Source: Stutzerimonas stutzeri
GTDB lineage: Bacteria > Pseudomonadota > Gammaproteobacteria > Pseudomonadales > Pseudomonadaceae
Assembly: GCF_018138085.1 (NCBI RefSeq)
Contig: NZ_CP073105.1
Coordinates: 3,410,001 to 3,474,000 of the forward strand
DNA: 64,000 nt
Direction of reading: 5' to 3'
A program made the position numbers and the translations under genes. Of this stretch, positions 1 through 9,702 are shown piece after piece. Position 1 is the first letter of the stretch. Every line of letters begins with the position of its first letter. The notes under the pieces were generated by a model, which was given only the letters and a program-made list of their open reading frames with translations, did not search any database and had not been told where the DNA came from.

Positions 1-340
1 TTTCCAGCGAGCTGGACTTGGGAATGAAACCACTGGCACCGAATTCCCGGGAGCGCGCCACGACCGCAGCATCTTCCTGAGCGGAAATCATCACTACCGG
101 CAACTGCGGATACTGACCGCGCAGCAAAACCAGTCCTGAAAATCCATAGGCGCCTGGCATGTTCAAATCCAGGAGCACCAGATCCCATGCCGAGGTCCGG
201 GTCAGCTGGGCTTCCAATTCAGCGATGCTTGCCGCCTCGGACAACCTCACGTCGTCGCCCAAGCCAAGCGTCAGCGCTTGCTGAAGGGCGCTGCGAAACA
301 GAGGATGATCATCGGCGATGAGGATTTCGTAAGCAGCCAT
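1..340 (-). CDS. LuxR-type response regulator, receiver domain (partial)
   Basis: This is the N-terminal 113 residues of a response regulator running off the left edge of the window; the ATG is at 338-340. The receiver fold is clear: an acidic pair in ILIADDHPLF near residues 9-11, the phospho-acceptor Asp in LVLLDLNMPGA near residue 57, and the conserved Lys in GFIPKSSS near residue 109. The output domain lies outside the window. The sequence resembles ErdR/AgmR-type LuxR-family regulators of Pseudomonas, which control ethanol and short-chain alcohol oxidation. An ErdR-like gene (PA3604) sits near recA/mutS in P. aeruginosa, which fits this position, but without the HTH domain the identity is inferred. 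The 239 bases between this start and the next gene must hold its promoter; no clear sigma-70 boxes stand out. Confidence 0.85.
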   Translation of the reverse strand, partial: MAAYEILIADDHPLFRSALQQALTLGLGDDVRLSEAASIAELEAQLTRTSAWDLVLLDLNMPGAYGFSGLVLLRGQYPQLPVVMISAQEDAAVVARSREFGASGFIPKSSSLE

Positions 341-579
341 GGCAGACCTATAGTTTTTTTATTGGCGCTTTCACCGGACCGGCGCCGGAGGGTCGGCAGC
401 GGGCCGGCATGGACCCGGATTTGCTCGGGGATTGACCGGCGTGATGATATCGCGCCACCACCGGAAATTCGATCACCGCCGAACATTTAATCCGTCCAGC
501 GGGCGCACACTGGCTTGAAGCAGTGGCCAAGCGCATCGGTTTGAGGCAAAGTTCGAGGCTTTCCCTGACGAGCTAGAAC

Positions 580-1503
580 ATGCGTAACCAAGCCCTTCGC
601 GCCGATTTTCTGATGCTCATAACGGCCATGATCTGGGGCAGCGCTTTCGTCGCGCAGCGGGTCGGGATGGATAACATCGGTCCGCTGCTGTTCACCGGCC
701 TGCGCTTCGCATTGGGCGCCATCGTTCTGCTGCCCCTATTGATCTATCAGGGTCGTGGTGCGGCCCGGCACGAACCCTTCCTACAGCGAGGCTTGCTGCT
801 CGGCGGCATCTGCATGGGGCTGGCGCTGACGCTGGGCATCAATCTGCAGCAAGTTGGGCTGCTGTTCACCAGTGTCACCAATTCCGGATTCATCACCGGT
901 CTGTACGTGATCGTGGTGCCGCTGCTGGGGCTGATCATCGGCCAGAAGACCGGCCTGGGTACCTGGCTGGGCGCAATCCTGGCGGTGGCCGGCATGGCGA
1001 TGCTCAGCATCGACGAGAACTTTCAGGTCGCCTCCGGTGATTGGATCCAGCTAGCCGGTGCGTTCGTGTGGGGCGTGCACGTATTGCTGGTGAGTTTCTT
1101 CGTCAGTCGGCACGACGCCATTCGCCTGGCTTTCCTGCAATTCACCACCTGCGCGGTTGTCAGCCTGGCGCTGGGCGCCGTTTTCGAAGAGACCACCCTG
1201 GACAATATCCGCCTGGCAGCGCCGGCCCTGATTTATGGCGGCATGTTCGCCGTGGGCGTGGGCTACACGCTGCAGGTCGTGGCCCAGAAGCATGCCATTG
1301 CCTCGCACGCGGCCATCATCCTCTCGCTCGAGGCGGTGTTCGCCGCCATCGCCGGCGCATTGTTTCTGGATGAGAACCTCAGCCTGCGCGGATACGCCGG
1401 CTGCGCGCTGATGTTCACCGGCATGCTCGCCGCACAGCTCTGGCCGCGCAAAGCCTCGCCAGTCCCGATCGACACCGAGATTCCACAAACCGCTCGGCAT
1501 TGA
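580..1503 (+). CDS. EamA/DMT family inner-membrane transporter
   Basis: This 307-residue protein is almost entirely hydrophobic, with about ten membrane segments arranged as two EamA repeats (roughly residues 10-140 and 155-285). Each repeat carries the usual signatures: AMIWGSAFVAQRVG near residue 17 and a GxxY-type stretch (GVGYTLQ) in the second half. Length matches the drug/metabolite transporter superfamily, whose members export amino acids, metabolites or drugs; the substrate cannot be read from sequence. It is transcribed away from the upstream regulator and converges on the DTW-domain gene nine bases downstream. The ATG at 580 has only a weak ribosome site (gagc), but the first membrane segment follows it at the usual distance. 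Confidence 0.9.
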   Translation: MRNQALRADFLMLITAMIWGSAFVAQRVGMDNIGPLLFTGLRFALGAIVLLPLLIYQGRGAARHEPFLQRGLLLGGICMGLALTLGINLQQVGLLFTSVTNSGFITGLYVIVVPLLGLIIGQKTGLGTWLGAILAVAGMAMLSIDENFQVASGDWIQLAGAFVWGVHVLLVSFFVSRHDAIRLAFLQFTTCAVVSLALGAVFEETTLDNIRLAAPALIYGGMFAVGVGYTLQVVAQKHAIASHAAIILSLEAVFAAIAGALFLDENLSLRGYAGCALMFTGMLAAQLWPRKASPVPIDTEIPQTARH

Positions 1504-1512
1504 CCCCTCGGC

Positions 1513-2232
1513 CTACGAAGGCCGACGTAACGCCTCCAGGGAGAGGTGGGTCGCATCGGTCAGATCAGGGCTACGGTGCTGCTTGGCCGCCAGATAATGA
1601 TCGGTGAACGCGTCGAGCCATGTGTCCAGCGCCTCGGCGGCCGGCCCATCACCGGCCAACGCCAGGCACAACGCGGCCACTTCAGCCGTGCACAGGTGCT
1701 CGCTGCGGGTCGAACGGCGCAGGCGATACCGCGACAGCACGTCGGCCTGCAGGCTGAGCACCGGCAGGCGGTTCAGATAGGGACTCTTGCGAAACATCTT
1801 TCGCGCTTCGGTCCAGGTCGCATCCAGCAGGATGAACAGTGGCCGCTTGCCGGCTACGACCTGCACATCGCTGACCACTCGCTCGGGTTCGGCATATTCG
1901 CCCGGAAACACCACCACCGGCTGATACCGGGGGTCGGCAAGCAACTCCAGCAGTGCCGGCTCCACGCCTGTCCGCCGCCAGGTAAACGCATGGGTATCGG
2001 CGACGACGTCTGCAATCAGCCAACCGGTGTTGCTCGGCTTCAGTGGCTCGATGTCGTGCATGATCAGGCAGACCGCGCTGTCTGCCGCCACCTGTGGGAG
2101 CCAATCACAAAGGCAGTGGCTGCGAGGAACACGACAACGTCCACAACGGGTCGTGCGCGATCCTCTCGCGATAAAGGGCTTGGCACTGCGGGCCAGGCGC
2201 TCCTCGCGTAAACGGGCTACGGCATGGGGCAT
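1513..2232 (-). CDS. DTW-domain tRNA-uridine aminocarboxypropyltransferase (TapT-like)
   Basis: The 239-residue protein has the DTW-domain hallmarks: a zinc-type cysteine cluster C-x2-C-x6-C-x-C (RCGRCRVPRSHCLC) near residue 30, and the name-giving D-A-T-W in FILLDATWTEARKMFR near residue 138, followed by the conserved Tyr-Leu-Asn. Members of this family (TapT/YfiP) transfer the 3-amino-3-carboxypropyl group of S-adenosylmethionine to uridine 47 of tRNA, giving acp3U. The gene is convergent with the upstream EamA transporter. The start at 2230-2232 has a poor ribosome site, so the exact N-terminus is less sure than the function. Confidence 0.85.
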   Translation of the reverse strand: MPHAVARLREERLARSAKPFIARGSRTTRCGRCRVPRSHCLCDWLPQVAADSAVCLIMHDIEPLKPSNTGWLIADVVADTHAFTWRRTGVEPALLELLADPRYQPVVVFPGEYAEPERVVSDVQVVAGKRPLFILLDATWTEARKMFRKSPYLNRLPVLSLQADVLSRYRLRRSTRSEHLCTAEVAALCLALAGDGPAAEALDTWLDAFTDHYLAAKQHRSPDLTDATHLSLEALRRPS

Positions 2233-2349
2233 GGGAATGCATCGATGAATACGGGCGGATCAGCAGTCTATCAGGCCGCGTGCCATCGAGCCCCGCTGAA
2301 CCGTACCGACGGGCACCGGTCGAACGACGGCAGTCACCAGGAGATCACC

Positions 2350-2742
2350 ATGCACCGTCTTACTACACTTTTCACGCTCTGCCTCGCCCTGCCGTTTGCT
2401 CATGCCGCTTCGGCGCAGGATTCGACACTCGGCCCTCTGCTGGAGAAGGTTGCCCGCGAAAGTAGCGTAGGCACGCCGCGCGCGATCAATTCCGATCTCC
2501 TCGACGAAGGTTACAGCGTCGATGGCAACGAGCTGGTCAACCACCTGAGCGTCCAGCCCCGCCATGCCGCGCAGATGCGCGACAACCCTAAGCAGGTCCG
2601 CACGCAGCTGGCCGCAAGCGTCTGCAACAACGACGGTCTGCGCCAGCTCATGAGCCAGGGGGCGGTGCTGCGCTTCGAATTCAGCGAATACCAGAGTAAA
2701 AAGCCGATCACCACCGAACGGTACCGCGCCAGCGATTGCTGA
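2350..2742 (+). CDS. Secreted PA3611-type (QSregVF_b) protein
   Basis: This is a 130-residue exported protein. The ATG at 2350 follows an aggag ribosome site and opens a clean signal peptide (MHRLTTLFTLCLALPFAHA) with predicted cleavage after A-S-A near residue 22. The mature part contains LGPLLEKVARES, DEGYSVDGNELVNHLSV and two cysteines (one near the C-terminal third, one as the last residue) that could form a disulfide. This matches the small Pseudomonas family typified by PA3611, described as a putative quorum-sensing-regulated virulence factor; its molecular role is not established. Position between TapT and the phosphoketolase-like gene agrees with P. aeruginosa synteny. Confidence 0.8.
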   Translation: MHRLTTLFTLCLALPFAHAASAQDSTLGPLLEKVARESSVGTPRAINSDLLDEGYSVDGNELVNHLSVQPRHAAQMRDNPKQVRTQLAASVCNNDGLRQLMSQGAVLRFEFSEYQSKKPITTERYRASDC

Positions 2743-2754
2743 AACCCGTCAAAC

Positions 2755-2780
2755 AGGGCAGCGTCTTGCTGCCCTTGATA
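2755..2780. terminator. Bidirectional terminator-like hairpin
   Basis: A perfect 8 bp stem (agggcagc / gctgccct, loop gtctt) lies between two convergent genes, 2350-2742 and 2788-5193. The U-tract is weak on both sides (ttg or gttt), so it is a plausible but not strong shared terminator. Confidence 0.55.
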
Positions 2781-2787
2781 ACCGGGC

Positions 2788-5193
2788 CTAGCGCAAGACG
2801 CGCGGATCACCCTTGCCGGCCACCGCGGCGGCTTCGTCCGGTTTGAGCAGCGCCGTGCGCGGCACGTCGAGCAAGCGAGCACAGGCCGCCAACACATTCG
2901 CCCAGGATGCCCGATTGGCGAATTGCATGCCCTCCACGTCCAGCGTACCGCCGCGATTGCGGTAGCCCAGTACCGAATTGCGCCGTGCGTCCGGCAGGAT
3001 GGGCCAGAGATGCCCGCGCGCGACCTCGGGCCGCATGTGAGTGAGCAGCACGCGCAACTCCATCCGTTCCGGGAACAGCCGCTCGGCCACGCCATCCGCC
3101 GCGAGCGCATCGATCTCCCAGCGGTCACGCGGTGCCCGGAAACGCCCAGGTTCTTGCAGATACACCAGCCGATAGGCCAGGCCCGCCTCCTTCAAGCGCA
3201 CCGCGGCGCGCTGCATTTCGGTCAGCTGATAGCTGCCGTTGGCAATCAGCAGAACGGCGTCGTTACCCGGGCTTTCCTCGACAACGATGGCGCCATCCCG
3301 GGCCAATTGCTCAGCCTGGTCCTGGCTGAATATCGCGGGTCGCTCACGCTTGGGCATGACCATGCACGCCAGGCTGCCGCGGGCACTGTAGATCGAAGGC
3401 AGCAGCGCCAACGCGCTGTTATGGTCGGCCGGAAACAGCACTCTGACCATGTCGCTCATTTCGCCCAGCAGTGCTTCGCAAAAGGTGGTGTCCTGGTGCG
3501 ACTGCTGGTTCTTGCCGTTCTCCCAGGTGTGCGAAGTGGCGATGAGGGGCCAGCCGAGCCAGCCGGCCGGGCGCCCGACTTCTTTCTGTTGGCGAGCGAA
3601 GATCAGCGTCTGACGTACGGCGCCTAGCATCTTCACGCAGAAGGCTTCGTAGCTGGCGACCAGATTCAGTCCGGCCTGATTGGCCAGGCATGCCGAGACC
3701 ACTGCCTCTTCGTTCAGCGCCGTGATGATCTTGCCATCCACCGCCTCGAGCTCGCTCTCCGGCTCGACCACACGGTGCTTGAGCGCGGCGAGCACGCCAC
3801 CAAGGCGGTTGCTCGCCAGCTCGTCGGGATTACCAACCCGAGGGCGCAGGGCCGGGTTGGCGAGGGTCAGCTCGGTGAAAAATTCGTCCACCGCGGCCAT
3901 CGGTGAGCAGGCCTCGTCCTGATACCGGAGCGGCGGCATCTCCGGCGCTGCGGGACGTCTCGAAGCCAGTGGATTGTCTCGCTCCGCCGAACGTCCGTGA
4001 CGGGACTGTCGCATCAGCGCGCGAGCCGCTTCGAGCGCCTCCTGGGGCACGAATAGAGCGCCAGCATGGGCGTTGAACAATTCACGCGAGGCCTCATCGA
4101 ACCGCGGATTGCCGGGCAACGGCAAGTTGTGTGCGGCATTGCTGCCCGCGCCGTAGAAACCGAATCCCTTGACCGTCTCGGCAATGGCATAGGGAATCGG
4201 CAGCGGGTAGCTGAGGATACCGCGCTGTTTTTCCTCGATGCGGCGGTCGTAGCGCTGTACCATTTCCCACAGCACACAAACGAAGGCCGCCGGATCCCGG
4301 CCGTCGAAGGTGATCGGATCGAAGCCGCAGCGGCTCAGATGCTGGCGAAACCCCTCGAGCCCTTCATGGGTGCCGAGTTGAGTCCGCTGCTCGATGCGCC
4401 GGCCATTGGCGATCATCACCGGCAGCGCCACCCCGCAATCCTCGGCGCGCCACCAGCGCGGCATCCAGTCACTGCCCCGCTGCTCTTCGGCGGCGCCGTC
4501 GGACAGGAAGGCCACCAGCGTCTCGCCCGGCAACGGCAAATGGGCATACTGCAATTCCGCAAAGCCGAGATAGCCGCCTTCGGCCATGCCGCCGCCGGTG
4601 TGTGCGTTGACGTGGCTGCCCAGTGGCGCGGACGGACTTCCATCGGGGGCTTGGTGATAGCCATAGAAATCTTCCAGCAGTCGATTGATTCCCACCTCGC
4701 CGCCACCGTAAACCTGCGCCTGCTCGACTGACTGGTTGTCGGTGAGCAGGTTCAACGCTTCGATCGCCGCAACGCAATGACCTTGCCCCATCAGCCACCC
4801 ACGCGTGCTGCCCGTCAACGCATTCAGCGCGAGATAGCCGGCATAGGCCGGGACCATGTTCAGCGAGCCTCCGGTATGCCCCTCGGGAGTCAGCTTGAAG
4901 TCGTCGGCAGCAAGCGCCGAACCATCGAGCCGAGCCCGACGCGCATACGTCATGTGCACCACCAGCCAGAGCCCCGCCGAACCCAGCCGATCGATGGCCT
5001 GCAAGAGGCGATAGACACTGGCCAGGTCCGGTTGCAGCTGCGCCTGCACCAGCTGATGCGCCAGGCGAAATACCGCGGCCTGCGTTTCCGGTGCGTGGAC
5101 GAACGGGCCATAGCCGGTCCGCCAACGGGCGAATTCGGGTTGCGTCTCGGCGTGATTGTCCAGTTCGGCAAGACTGGGCAGTAGCTGGGTCAT
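2788..5193 (-). CDS. Phosphoketolase-family (XFP-like) thiamine-diphosphate enzyme
   Basis: The 801-residue length is that of xylulose-5-phosphate/fructose-6-phosphate phosphoketolases. The N-terminal half (about residues 20-380) shows the XFP/transketolase thiamine-diphosphate fold: EGHTGGSLNMVPAYAGYLA near residue 106, GQGHCVAAIEAL near 137, and a SDGAAEEQRGSDW motif near 231 in the position of the GDGE cofactor-binding motif. The central part includes a QDTTFCEALL stretch like that of phosphoketolases. Classic XFPs have GHWGTTPGL and GDGEAE at these places, so this is a divergent branch; homologues are often labelled 'xylulose 5-phosphate 3-epimerase'. Substrate and reaction are therefore uncertain. 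The start at 5193 has a ggagcg ribosome site. Confidence 0.75.
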   Translation of the reverse strand: MTQLLPSLAELDNHAETQPEFARWRTGYGPFVHAPETQAAVFRLAHQLVQAQLQPDLASVYRLLQAIDRLGSAGLWLVVHMTYARRARLDGSALAADDFKLTPEGHTGGSLNMVPAYAGYLALNALTGSTRGWLMGQGHCVAAIEALNLLTDNQSVEQAQVYGGGEVGINRLLEDFYGYHQAPDGSPSAPLGSHVNAHTGGGMAEGGYLGFAELQYAHLPLPGETLVAFLSDGAAEEQRGSDWMPRWWRAEDCGVALPVMIANGRRIEQRTQLGTHEGLEGFRQHLSRCGFDPITFDGRDPAAFVCVLWEMVQRYDRRIEEKQRGILSYPLPIPYAIAETVKGFGFYGAGSNAAHNLPLPGNPRFDEASRELFNAHAGALFVPQEALEAARALMRQSRHGRSAERDNPLASRRPAAPEMPPLRYQDEACSPMAAVDEFFTELTLANPALRPRVGNPDELASNRLGGVLAALKHRVVEPESELEAVDGKIITALNEEAVVSACLANQAGLNLVASYEAFCVKMLGAVRQTLIFARQQKEVGRPAGWLGWPLIATSHTWENGKNQQSHQDTTFCEALLGEMSDMVRVLFPADHNSALALLPSIYSARGSLACMVMPKRERPAIFSQDQAEQLARDGAIVVEESPGNDAVLLIANGSYQLTEMQRAAVRLKEAGLAYRLVYLQEPGRFRAPRDRWEIDALAADGVAERLFPERMELRVLLTHMRPEVARGHLWPILPDARRNSVLGYRNRGGTLDVEGMQFANRASWANVLAACARLLDVPRTALLKPDEAAAVAGKGDPRVLR

Positions 5194-5321
5194 GGAGCGC
5201 TCCGGTGAGTGGCGAATGGCATTAGTCTAGACAGCGCCGGAGAAGCTATCGCTGATATGCATCAAGATGCACAGACGAGTGCCCGTGCATGCTGGACTCA
5301 TCCGTACAGAAGGAACTCCTC

Positions 5322-6722
5322 ATGGCTTTGCTCAGTTTTCTCGGTGCAATTCAACAGGTCACCGGCTCGTGCTATTTGCTCGAAACCCATGACGGGGTAC
5401 GTGTGCTGCTCGACTGCGGCATGTATCAGGGGCGGCGCGCAGAGGAAGAGAGCAATCGGGCAGGCTTCAGCTTCGACCCGAAAAACCTCGACGCGGTGAT
5501 ACTGTCCCATGCGCATATCGACCACAGCGGCTTATTGCCCAAGCTGGTGGCGGCAGGCTTCACCGGGCCGATCCACGCCACCGAAGCGACCTGCAAACTG
5601 GTCGAACTGATGCTGCTCGACTCGGCCAACATCCAGGAAAAGGACGCCGAGTGGGAGAACAAATGGCGCGCGCGCCTGGGCAAGCCGGCGATCAAACCGC
5701 TCTATACCCGAGTCGACACCGAGCGCATGCTGGGCCAGCGCCAGGCGCATGCCTATGGTGAAGCCTTCGAAGCCGCACCAGGCATCACCGTGACCTTCTT
5801 CGATGCCGGGCATATCCTCGGCTCGGCCATCGTCCAGCTGGACGTCGAAGACTTCGGACGCAAGCGCCGCCTGGTGTTCTCCGGCGACCTCGGCAACAGC
5901 TGTTCCCCGCTAATGCATCAACCCACCCCGCTGAGCGAAGCCGACGTGGTCTTGATGGAATCGACCTACGGCGATCGGGATCACCGCGATCACCAGGCCA
6001 CGATTGAAGAGCTGGCCGAGATCCTTCAGCAGGCGCATCGTGACGGTGGCAACGTGCTGATGCCGTCGTTTGCGGTGGGCCGCACCCAGGACCTGATCTA
6101 CTATCTCGGCCTTCTCTACCAGCAGGGACGTGTTCCCCAGCAGATGGTGTTCCTCGACAGCCCGATGGCCATCGGCGCCAACGCCATCTACTCGTTGTTT
6201 CATCAGCAGCTGGACCTTCCGCCAGGATTGGCCGAAAGCGGCGGCAAAAAAAGCATAGAGCAATGGCTGCCGATCTTTCGCAGCACACCGACGCCCGAAG
6301 AGTCGATGGCGATCAATCGTTTCAAGAGCGGCGCCATCATCATCGCCGGCAGCGGAATGTGTACAGGCGGCCGCATACTGCATCACTTCAAGCACAACCT
6401 CTGGCGCAAGGAATGCCACTTGATCATTCCGGGCTTCCAGGCTAGCGGCACACTGGGCCGGGCGATCGTCGATGGCGCGACCACGGTCAAGCTGATGCAC
6501 CAGCGAATTGCCGTTAATGCGCAGGTGCATACGCTGGGTGGTTTCTCGGCACATGCGGGGCAATCACAGCTGCTCGAATGGGTAAGCCACTTCCAATCCC
6601 GTCCCGAGCTCTTCCTCGTGCACGGCGAGCTGGAAAAGATGCAGGCGCTGCAGCAGGCATTGAATGACCGCCTCGATTGGAAGGCCAACATCCCGGAACC
6701 TGGCGACCGCATCGCCCTCTGA
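5322..6722 (+). CDS. MBL-fold beta-CASP RNA-processing hydrolase
   Basis: This 466-residue protein is a complete metallo-beta-lactamase/beta-CASP enzyme (YsiH/CPSF-like). Visible motifs are the zinc box LSHAHIDHSG at residues 61-70, the FSGDLGN Asp motif near 187, and the beta-CASP signatures SGMCTGGRI near 345 and GGFSAHAGQS near 411, with a terminal FLVHGE His. Such proteins cleave RNA endo- or exonucleolytically. The ATG at 5322 is preferred over an in-frame ATG at 5289 because it follows a good aggaa ribosome site and leaves the canonical N-terminus MALLSFLGAIQQVTGS. The preceding gene is divergent, so this gene probably has its own promoter in 5194-5321. Confidence 0.88.
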   Translation: MALLSFLGAIQQVTGSCYLLETHDGVRVLLDCGMYQGRRAEEESNRAGFSFDPKNLDAVILSHAHIDHSGLLPKLVAAGFTGPIHATEATCKLVELMLLDSANIQEKDAEWENKWRARLGKPAIKPLYTRVDTERMLGQRQAHAYGEAFEAAPGITVTFFDAGHILGSAIVQLDVEDFGRKRRLVFSGDLGNSCSPLMHQPTPLSEADVVLMESTYGDRDHRDHQATIEELAEILQQAHRDGGNVLMPSFAVGRTQDLIYYLGLLYQQGRVPQQMVFLDSPMAIGANAIYSLFHQQLDLPPGLAESGGKKSIEQWLPIFRSTPTPEESMAINRFKSGAIIIAGSGMCTGGRILHHFKHNLWRKECHLIIPGFQASGTLGRAIVDGATTVKLMHQRIAVNAQVHTLGGFSAHAGQSQLLEWVSHFQSRPELFLVHGELEKMQALQQALNDRLDWKANIPEPGDRIAL

Positions 6723-6955
6723 TGACCGGGAAAAACGTTGCAATGCCAAGCGACCTTGAAAACGCCTGTCGACGGACTTGAAGTACGCTTGCCGCGCACC
6801 GCCGTCTCGGTGGTACGCGGCTGCTACGCTCAAAGCAGGTCTCGCGGAGTTTCCAGTCGACCTTGAACGCCGCCTACGAATACCCGCAATCCTGAGACGG
6901 CACCTCATAGCGGCCAACAAGCGGTACCGCATCCAAAAGCAAAGGGGGACGTTGT

Positions 6956-8029
6956 ATGCCGTTCGATCCGGACGACTACCTATCGCGGCACTTCAGTACC
7001 AGCGGTACGGAGCTTTCGAAGAAACTCGATGAGTTAGTGGCACTGGTCGTTCCGCCCGCCAGTCAGAATCTGCCGCTCTACCGTGAGATGCTGGTGACCG
7101 TCATGCGCATGGCCCAGGCGGATCGAAACCGCTGGGATGCCAAGATACTGCTACAGACCATGCGTGAGATGGAGCACGCCTTCAGTCGACTCGACCAATT
7201 CAAACGCCGCCGCAAGGTGACTGTGTTCGGTTCGGCACGTACGCCGATCGAACACCCACTCTACGGCCTGGCGCGCGAACTCGGGGAAACGCTGGCTCGC
7301 TACGACCTGATGGTCATCACCGGTGCCGGAGGCGGCATCATGGCGGCCGCGCATGAAGGCGCCGGCACCGACAACAGCATCGGACTGAACATCACCCTGC
7401 CCTTCGAGCAGCATGCCAATTCGACGGTCGATGGCACCGATCACCTGCTGTCGTTTCACTTCTTCTTCGTGCGCAAACTGTTCTTCATCAAGGAAGCCGA
7501 CGCTCTGGTGCTATGCCCTGGAGGGTTTGGCACGCTGGATGAAACGCTGGAAGTGCTGACACTCATACAGACCGGCAAAAGCCCGCTGGTACCGGTCGTA
7601 TTGCTGGACGAACCCAACGGCTCGTTCTGGGCGGATGCACTGAGCTTCATGCGCCGCCAACTCGAAGGCAATCGCTATATCCTGCCCACCGACATGCGCC
7701 TGATGCGCTTGGTCGACAACGCCGAAGATGCCGCGGCAGAGATCAGCAGGTTCTACAGCAACTTCCATTCGAGCCGCTGGATGAAAGACCGCTTCATCAT
7801 GCGCATGAACCATACGCTGACCAGCGCTGCGCTGGAGGCGTTGAACGACGCATTCGCGGATCTATGCCTGAAAGGCCGTTTCGAGCAGCAAGCCTGCTGC
7901 GAAACGGAGCGGGACGAACCGGAGCTGCAACAGCTGCCGCGGCTGAGCTTTGTGTTCAATGGGCGCGATCATGGTCGGCTGCGCGAACTCACCGACTTCA
8001 TCAATGATCCCGAACATTGGGTGCGCTAG
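6956..8029 (+). CDS. LOG-family Rossmann-fold protein
   Basis: This 357-residue protein has the LOG/'lysine decarboxylase-like' nucleotide-binding core from about residue 85: VFGSAR (90-95), ITGAGGGIM (121-129) and the family signature PGGFGTLDE (188-196) with its catalytic Glu. Short LOG proteins release free cytokinin-type bases from nucleoside monophosphates, and PpnN of E. coli is a nucleotide 5'-monophosphate nucleosidase. The extra N-terminal helical region and C-terminal extension here make it one of the longer forms, whose substrate is unknown. It starts 233 bases after the beta-CASP gene and converges on recX. Confidence 0.82.
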   Translation: MPFDPDDYLSRHFSTSGTELSKKLDELVALVVPPASQNLPLYREMLVTVMRMAQADRNRWDAKILLQTMREMEHAFSRLDQFKRRRKVTVFGSARTPIEHPLYGLARELGETLARYDLMVITGAGGGIMAAAHEGAGTDNSIGLNITLPFEQHANSTVDGTDHLLSFHFFFVRKLFFIKEADALVLCPGGFGTLDETLEVLTLIQTGKSPLVPVVLLDEPNGSFWADALSFMRRQLEGNRYILPTDMRLMRLVDNAEDAAAEISRFYSNFHSSRWMKDRFIMRMNHTLTSAALEALNDAFADLCLKGRFEQQACCETERDEPELQQLPRLSFVFNGRDHGRLRELTDFINDPEHWVR

Positions 8030-8104
8030 CGGAGCGGAACGTTGACGCGAACCGAACGCATGGTCGGCCCCGAAAGCGTTGAAGCTGGGTTGGCAAACGA
8101 CCCG

Positions 8105-8569
8105 TCAATCGACCGAGCCGCCTCGCAGCAACCGGCCGATCATGTCCAGGGGATAACCGCGATAACTGAGGAAGCGAGCCTGCCGGGCCTTTTCCCGCTG
8201 GTCGTTCGGCAGCTCGCCGGCAAACTTGCGCTTCCAGACATCATGCAGCTGCAGGCCCCAGTCGAAGCCACTATCACGCAGTGCCTGTTCGATATCGTCA
8301 CGGGCCAAACCGCGCTGGGACAGCTCCTCGCGAATGCGCAAGGGGCCGTATCCCGCGTTGGCGCGCATGCGCACAAAGCTCTCCAGATAGCGTGATTCGC
8401 TGAGAAGCCCTTCCTCGGCCAGCCGATCCAGCACGGGATCGATGAGCTCCGAGGAAGCACCGCGCGACCGCAACTTGCGACTCAACTCGATGCGACCATG
8501 CTCGCGACGAGCCAGCAGGTCCATGGCTGCCCGCCGCACCGCGGCGGGGCTATCGAGCACGACCGGCAT
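8105..8569 (-). CDS. recX: RecX regulator of RecA
   Basis: This 154-residue, strongly charged helical protein has the three-helix RecX repeats ([20 protein letters not shown], then [16 protein letters not shown], then [14 protein letters not shown]). RecX binds along the RecA-DNA filament and limits its extension and ATPase activity. It begins five bases downstream of the recA stop and must be co-transcribed with recA, so it shares the SOS promoter at 9660-9675. Length and position are normal for Pseudomonas. Confidence 0.95.
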   Translation of the reverse strand: MPVVLDSPAAVRRAAMDLLARREHGRIELSRKLRSRGASSELIDPVLDRLAEEGLLSESRYLESFVRMRANAGYGPLRIREELSQRGLARDDIEQALRDSGFDWGLQLHDVWKRKFAGELPNDQREKARQARFLSYRGYPLDMIGRLLRGGSVD

Positions 8570-8574
8570 ATAGG

Positions 8575-9618
8575 TTAGAGATCGGCTTCGGCCAGATCTT
8601 GAGCAACCGGGTTGGCCTTGGTGTTCGCCGACACCACCAGCAGCTTGTCCCGAATCTGCTGCTCGATTTCACGACCGATTTCCGGGTTCTCTTCCAGGAA
8701 CTTGGCCGCATTGGCCTTGCCCTGACCGATCTTGTTGCCTTTGTAGGCGTACCAGGCGCCAGACTTCTCCACCAGGCCCTGTTGCACGCCAAGGTCGATG
8801 ACCTCACCGTTGCGGTAGATGCCCTTGCCGTAGAGGATCTGGAACTCGGCCTGACGGAACGGTGGCGCCACCTTGTTCTTGACGACCTTGACCCGCGTTT
8901 CGCTACCGACCACCTCGTCGCCTTCCTTCACCGCACCGGTACGACGAATGTCGAGACGAACCGAGGCGTAGAACTTGAGCGCGTTACCGCCAGTAGTCGT
9001 TTCCGGGCTGCCGAACATCACGCCAATCTTCATGCGGATCTGGTTGATGAAAATCACCAGGCAGTTGGCGTTCTTGATGTTACCGGTGATCTTGCGCAAC
9101 GCCTGGGACATCAGACGAGCCTGCAGGCCAACATGGGTATCGCCCATCTCGCCTTCGATTTCCGCTTTCGGCACCAGTGCCGCTACGGAGTCAACGATGA
9201 TCACGTCGACTGCATTGGAGCGCACCAGCATGTCGGTGATTTCCAGTGCCTGCTCGCCGGTATCCGGCTGCGACACCAGCAGATCGTCGACATTGACGCC
9301 CAGCTTGCCGGCGTAATCGGGATCCAACGCATGCTCGGCATCGACGAAGGCACAGGTAGCGCCAGCCTTTTGCGCCTCGGCAATCACCGACAGCGTCATG
9401 GTCGTCTTACCGGACGATTCCGGACCGTAGATCTCGACGATTCGGCCCTTAGGCAGACCGCCGATGCCGAGCGCGATATCCAGGCCCAGCGAGCCGGTGG
9501 AAATGGAGGGAATCGCCTGGCGATCGTGATCGCCCATGCGCATGACCGCGCCCTTACCGAACTGCTTTTCGATCTGGCCCAAGGCGGCAGCCAAGGCGCG
9601 CTTCTTGTTCTCGTCCAT
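8575..9618 (-). CDS. recA: RecA recombinase
   Basis: The 347-residue RecA has an intact Walker A box (GPESSGKTT, residues 65-73), the conserved MAW-type start region [14 protein letters not shown], the [20 protein letters not shown]1 region, and the [22 protein letters not shown]2/C-terminal core. It forms the nucleoprotein filament for homologous recombination and triggers LexA cleavage. The ATG at 9616-9618 gives the standard N-terminus; an upstream in-frame codon at 9652-9654 would add twelve unrelated residues, and it lies only a few bases downstream of the LexA box at 9660-9675, inside the likely transcription start region. recX follows directly. Confidence 0.98.
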   Translation of the reverse strand: MDENKKRALAAALGQIEKQFGKGAVMRMGDHDRQAIPSISTGSLGLDIALGIGGLPKGRIVEIYGPESSGKTTMTLSVIAEAQKAGATCAFVDAEHALDPDYAGKLGVNVDDLLVSQPDTGEQALEITDMLVRSNAVDVIIVDSVAALVPKAEIEGEMGDTHVGLQARLMSQALRKITGNIKNANCLVIFINQIRMKIGVMFGSPETTTGGNALKFYASVRLDIRRTGAVKEGDEVVGSETRVKVVKNKVAPPFRQAEFQILYGKGIYRNGEVIDLGVQQGLVEKSGAWYAYKGNKIGQGKANAAKFLEENPEIGREIEQQIRDKLLVVSANTKANPVAQDLAEADL

Positions 9619-9659
9619 TACAATCCTCACTTGATCAAGAGGGCCAGAGGCCACGACAA

Positions 9660-9675
9660 CTGTATAAGTAGACAG
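9660..9675 (-). promoter_or_regulatory. LexA (SOS) box of recA
   Basis: The 16-mer ctgtataagtagacag is an exact CTGT-N8-ACAG LexA operator, 41 bases upstream of the recA start and 27 bases downstream of the cinA stop codon. It places recA-recX under SOS control independently of cinA. Confidence 0.9.
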
Positions 9676-9702
9676 TATTAGAGCATAGGCAAAAAAAACC
9701 GC

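Noticed and set aside
8599..9681. A 360-codon open frame antisense to recA
   Set aside because: It mirrors recA in a GC-rich gene, lacks a ribosome site and its translation resembles no family.
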